Below, one piece after another: positions 62,784-64,000 of a stretch of DNA of 64,000 nt. This DNA comes from Sulfitobacter brevis (GTDB taxonomy: Bacteria > Pseudomonadota > Alphaproteobacteria > Rhodobacterales > Rhodobacteraceae): assembly GCF_900112755.1 (NCBI RefSeq), contig NZ_FOMW01000015.1:20504-84503 (forward strand), given 5' to 3'. The position numbers were made by a program, and so were the translations under genes. Positions within the stretch are counted from its first letter, which is position 1; each line of letters starts with the position of its first letter. The notes beneath the pieces were generated by a model. The model searched no databases, had not been told where the DNA came from, and worked only from the letters and a program-made list of their open reading frames with translations.

Positions 62784-63178
62784 GGTCATTATCAGCTTAA
62801 GTGCCAATTCTCAGATTTAAGTGAACCGCCAAACTTCAGATAGCATTAAGATCAGATTATCAGCTTTAACCGCTAGGTCACACTATCCAAGTGCCGCAGA
62901 AACAGTGTGTTTCGCAGAAAGACAATCAAATGCGGCGAAAAACTGTTATAGATATGGCTGAAATTTGGAGAATGCTGAAACCTTACACTTTTTGTCTCGT
63001 GGTTGTGACACGAAATGACGCAGGGTCAAACTGACACGGTGCCTTGTGCATTCTAAGTTGCGCCCCACGGTCAGGGGACAGTCCGAATAGCGGGCGGCGG
63101 GCTGCATTACCCAGATCCAGGCGCGGCGCATACATTGCCGCGTTGCACGGTCAAGTCGATAAACTCTGGGGGGTTGTC
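62784..63178. other. Transposon-end repeats and leader of the sugar-transferase gene
   Basis: The first 40 bp are transposon-end repeats. The remainder has no gene. It probably contains the original promoter of the sugar-transferase gene at 63179, but no box can be singled out. Confidence 0.4.
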
Positions 63179-63457
63179 ATGAAGAAGTTCAATGCGGATG
63201 GGCCAGAGCTTGGCCTGTTTGACTTTAACAAGTCCCGAGGGAAACTGACGAAGAGCGCGACAGTGCCACCTGTTGTGATATCTGCCAAGGAATGGGAAGT
63301 GGTATGTGCCGCCCCTGCGACCCCGAACGGTGTCTATCGCAATTTTGGCAAACAGCTGCTGGACTGCGCCCTCGTCATTGCGTCCCTGCCCTTCACCTTG
63401 CCAGTGATTCTGCTCTGTGCCATCGCGCTCTGGATCGAAAGCGGGCAGCCGTTCTAT
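63179..63457 (+). pseudogene. Undecaprenyl-phosphate sugar-1-phosphate transferase (ExoY/WbaP-like), cut by IS6
   Basis: 93 codons from ATG 63179 (G-run RBS just upstream). After a variable N-terminus comes YRNFGKQLLDCALVIASLPF and LPVILLCAIALWIESGQPFY, the conserved single membrane helix opening of bacterial sugar transferases. The protein then runs into IS6 sequence at 63458; the catalytic part (normally about 150 more residues) is missing. This is the enzyme that would start repeat-unit synthesis on the lipid carrier. Confidence 0.82.
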
Positions 63458-63765
63458 GGGTGTTGTCACGTTAATTCGGCGAGCTTGCAAATTGGCATGC
63501 CGATCGTTGATCAAGCGACGTTTGCCGCGGATTTCCACGCCTCGAATGCTTCGAGTCGATGGTAGCGGATGGTGAGAGCGGAACGACGGCGGGCTGGTAC
63601 GGCGAAGGAATTGCGGGTTGCAGATTGCATCGAAACGAAACGTTGTAAACTACCCGGCGATCGGAAACCCTGCATCACCCGCTCTCGTTTTCGAAAAGGG
63701 AGATGGCTGTTTTCTGCACGGTTATTGAGCCCCTTGTGGGACCAATGATCAAGGCCAGGCACGAC
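63458..63765 (-). pseudogene. IS6-family element copy B, right-end part
   Basis: Begins with the same terminal repeat GGGTGTTGTCACGTTAA and encodes VVPGLDHWSHKGLNNRAENS to EAWKSAANVA, matching residues of copy A without a visible difference; the non-coding tail differs by two or three bases. Orientation is opposite to copy A. At 63765 the gene is broken by another insertion, so only the C-terminal third of the transposase remains in the window. Confidence 0.88.
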
Positions 63766-64000
63766 GGTTGTGTCGCAAACTTTTCGAGCTTTTTCTCTGT
63801 CTAACGATGTGGCAGCAGTTTGTCTTTGAAGGCCACCGGCGCAGGGAGCAGAACAATGATTGATTTTAAAGGCGCGCATTATCCGAAATCTGTGATCCTG
63901 TACGCAGTCTATTTCTATGTTCGGTTTGCGGTATCGTATCGGGATCTCGAAGAAATCATGGCCGAGCGCGGCGTCGACGTTGATCACGCCACTCTGAACC
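63766..64000 (+). mobile_element. Second IS6-family element, nested in copy B (runs off window)
   Basis: Starts at the terminal repeat GGTTGTGTCGCAAAC (63766-63780), typical of the other IS6 subgroup (GGCTCTGTTGCAAA-like), exactly where copy B breaks. Candidate 8-bp target GGCACGAC (63758-63765) could not be checked on the far side. Confidence 0.8.
63856..64000 (+). CDS. IS6-family transposase, N-terminal part
   Basis: 48 codons in the window: MIDFKGAHYPKSVILYAVYF, then YVRFAVSYRDLEEIMAERGV, DVDHATLN, the standard IS6 helix-turn-helix start. The frame is open to the window edge. Distinct from copy A, whose start is MQKFKLSYKRHRFPPQVIAH. Confidence 0.88.
   Translation, partial: MIDFKGAHYPKSVILYAVYFYVRFAVSYRDLEEIMAERGVDVDHATLN

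Larger units (their letters stand above)
60179..62823. repeat. Direct repeats of the Tni transposon end, split by IS66
   Basis: TTAAGTGCCAAATTC (60179-60193), TTAAGTGCCAATTC (62797-62810) and TTAAGTG (62817-62823) are in the same orientation. With IS66 and one target copy removed they lie about 32 and 20 bp apart next to tniA, as expected for transposase-binding repeats at a transposon end. Confidence 0.55.

Noticed and set aside
63044..63565. 173-codon open frame covering the sugar transferase and IS6
   Set aside because: Its last third is IS6 non-coding and antisense sequence; only 63179-63457 is transferase.
63511..63987. 158-codon minus-strand frame ending in IS6 transposase
   Set aside because: Its N-terminal half is the antisense of the second IS6 element; only 63511-63765 belongs to the transposase.
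1..64000. Search for tRNA, rRNA, riboswitch, origin of replication or phage genes
   Set aside because: Nothing recognisable was found by eye; a covariance-model scan would be needed to exclude small RNAs.

Overview
The gene content points to an alphaproteobacterium of the Rhodobacteraceae (Roseobacter) type: TAXI-type TRAP transporters, a TctABC-type transporter, crotonase and CaiB genes, and IS66/IS6/IS110/Tni elements. No rRNA, tRNA, core housekeeping gene or replication gene is visible, so this looks like an accessory region, possibly of a plasmid. That placement is inferred from gene types only.

Region 1 (1-31.7 kb) is a row of uptake-plus-catabolism islands, each with its own regulator. 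(a) A GntR regulator and a tripartite tricarboxylate transporter (3-3966). (b) A LysR regulator divergent from an alpha/beta hydrolase and a TAXI-TRAP transporter (4344-9186). (c) An IclR-led chain (9791-18264) with a crotonase, a two-subunit B12-dependent acyl-CoA mutase, a CaiB/BaiF CoA-transferase, a MeaB-type GTPase and a second TAXI-TRAP. (d) A phthalate-type aromatic island (19169-31751) with reductase, dihydrodiol dehydrogenase, 4,5-dihydroxyphthalate-decarboxylase-like enzyme, aldehyde dehydrogenase, a benzoylformate-decarboxylase-like ThDP enzyme, a MarR regulator, a third TAXI-TRAP and the Rieske oxygenase. Four copies of a TAG-N4-CTA palindrome in front of three transcription units tie island (d) together.

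Region 2 (31.9-40.1 kb) is a zone of mobile and decaying DNA: a mazEF module, an IS110 transposase with an internal deletion, fragments of IS3, SDR, IS6 and LuxR genes, a BLUF photoreceptor beside a single-domain response regulator, two exported proteins of unknown function, and an intact IS6-family element (39253-40069).

Region 3 (40.2-57.4 kb) is a Wzx/Wzy-type polysaccharide locus: co-polymerase/ATPase, polymerase, flippase, four glycosyltransferases, a sugar aminotransferase, a methyltransferase, a kinase-like protein, and a little-understood pair made of an NDPK-like protein and a nucleotidyltransferase-like protein.

Region 4 (57.6-64 kb) is layered transposon wreckage. A Tni (Tn5053/Tn7-like) transposon has all three core genes broken. 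An IS3 fragment replaces the tniA/tniB junction, and an IS66 element with a perfect 8-bp target duplication sits in its terminal repeats. Beyond it lies a sugar-phosphate transferase gene cut off by a second, inverted copy of the 39-kb IS6 element, which is itself interrupted by another IS6-family element running off the window. The polysaccharide locus is therefore bracketed by inverted IS6 copies.
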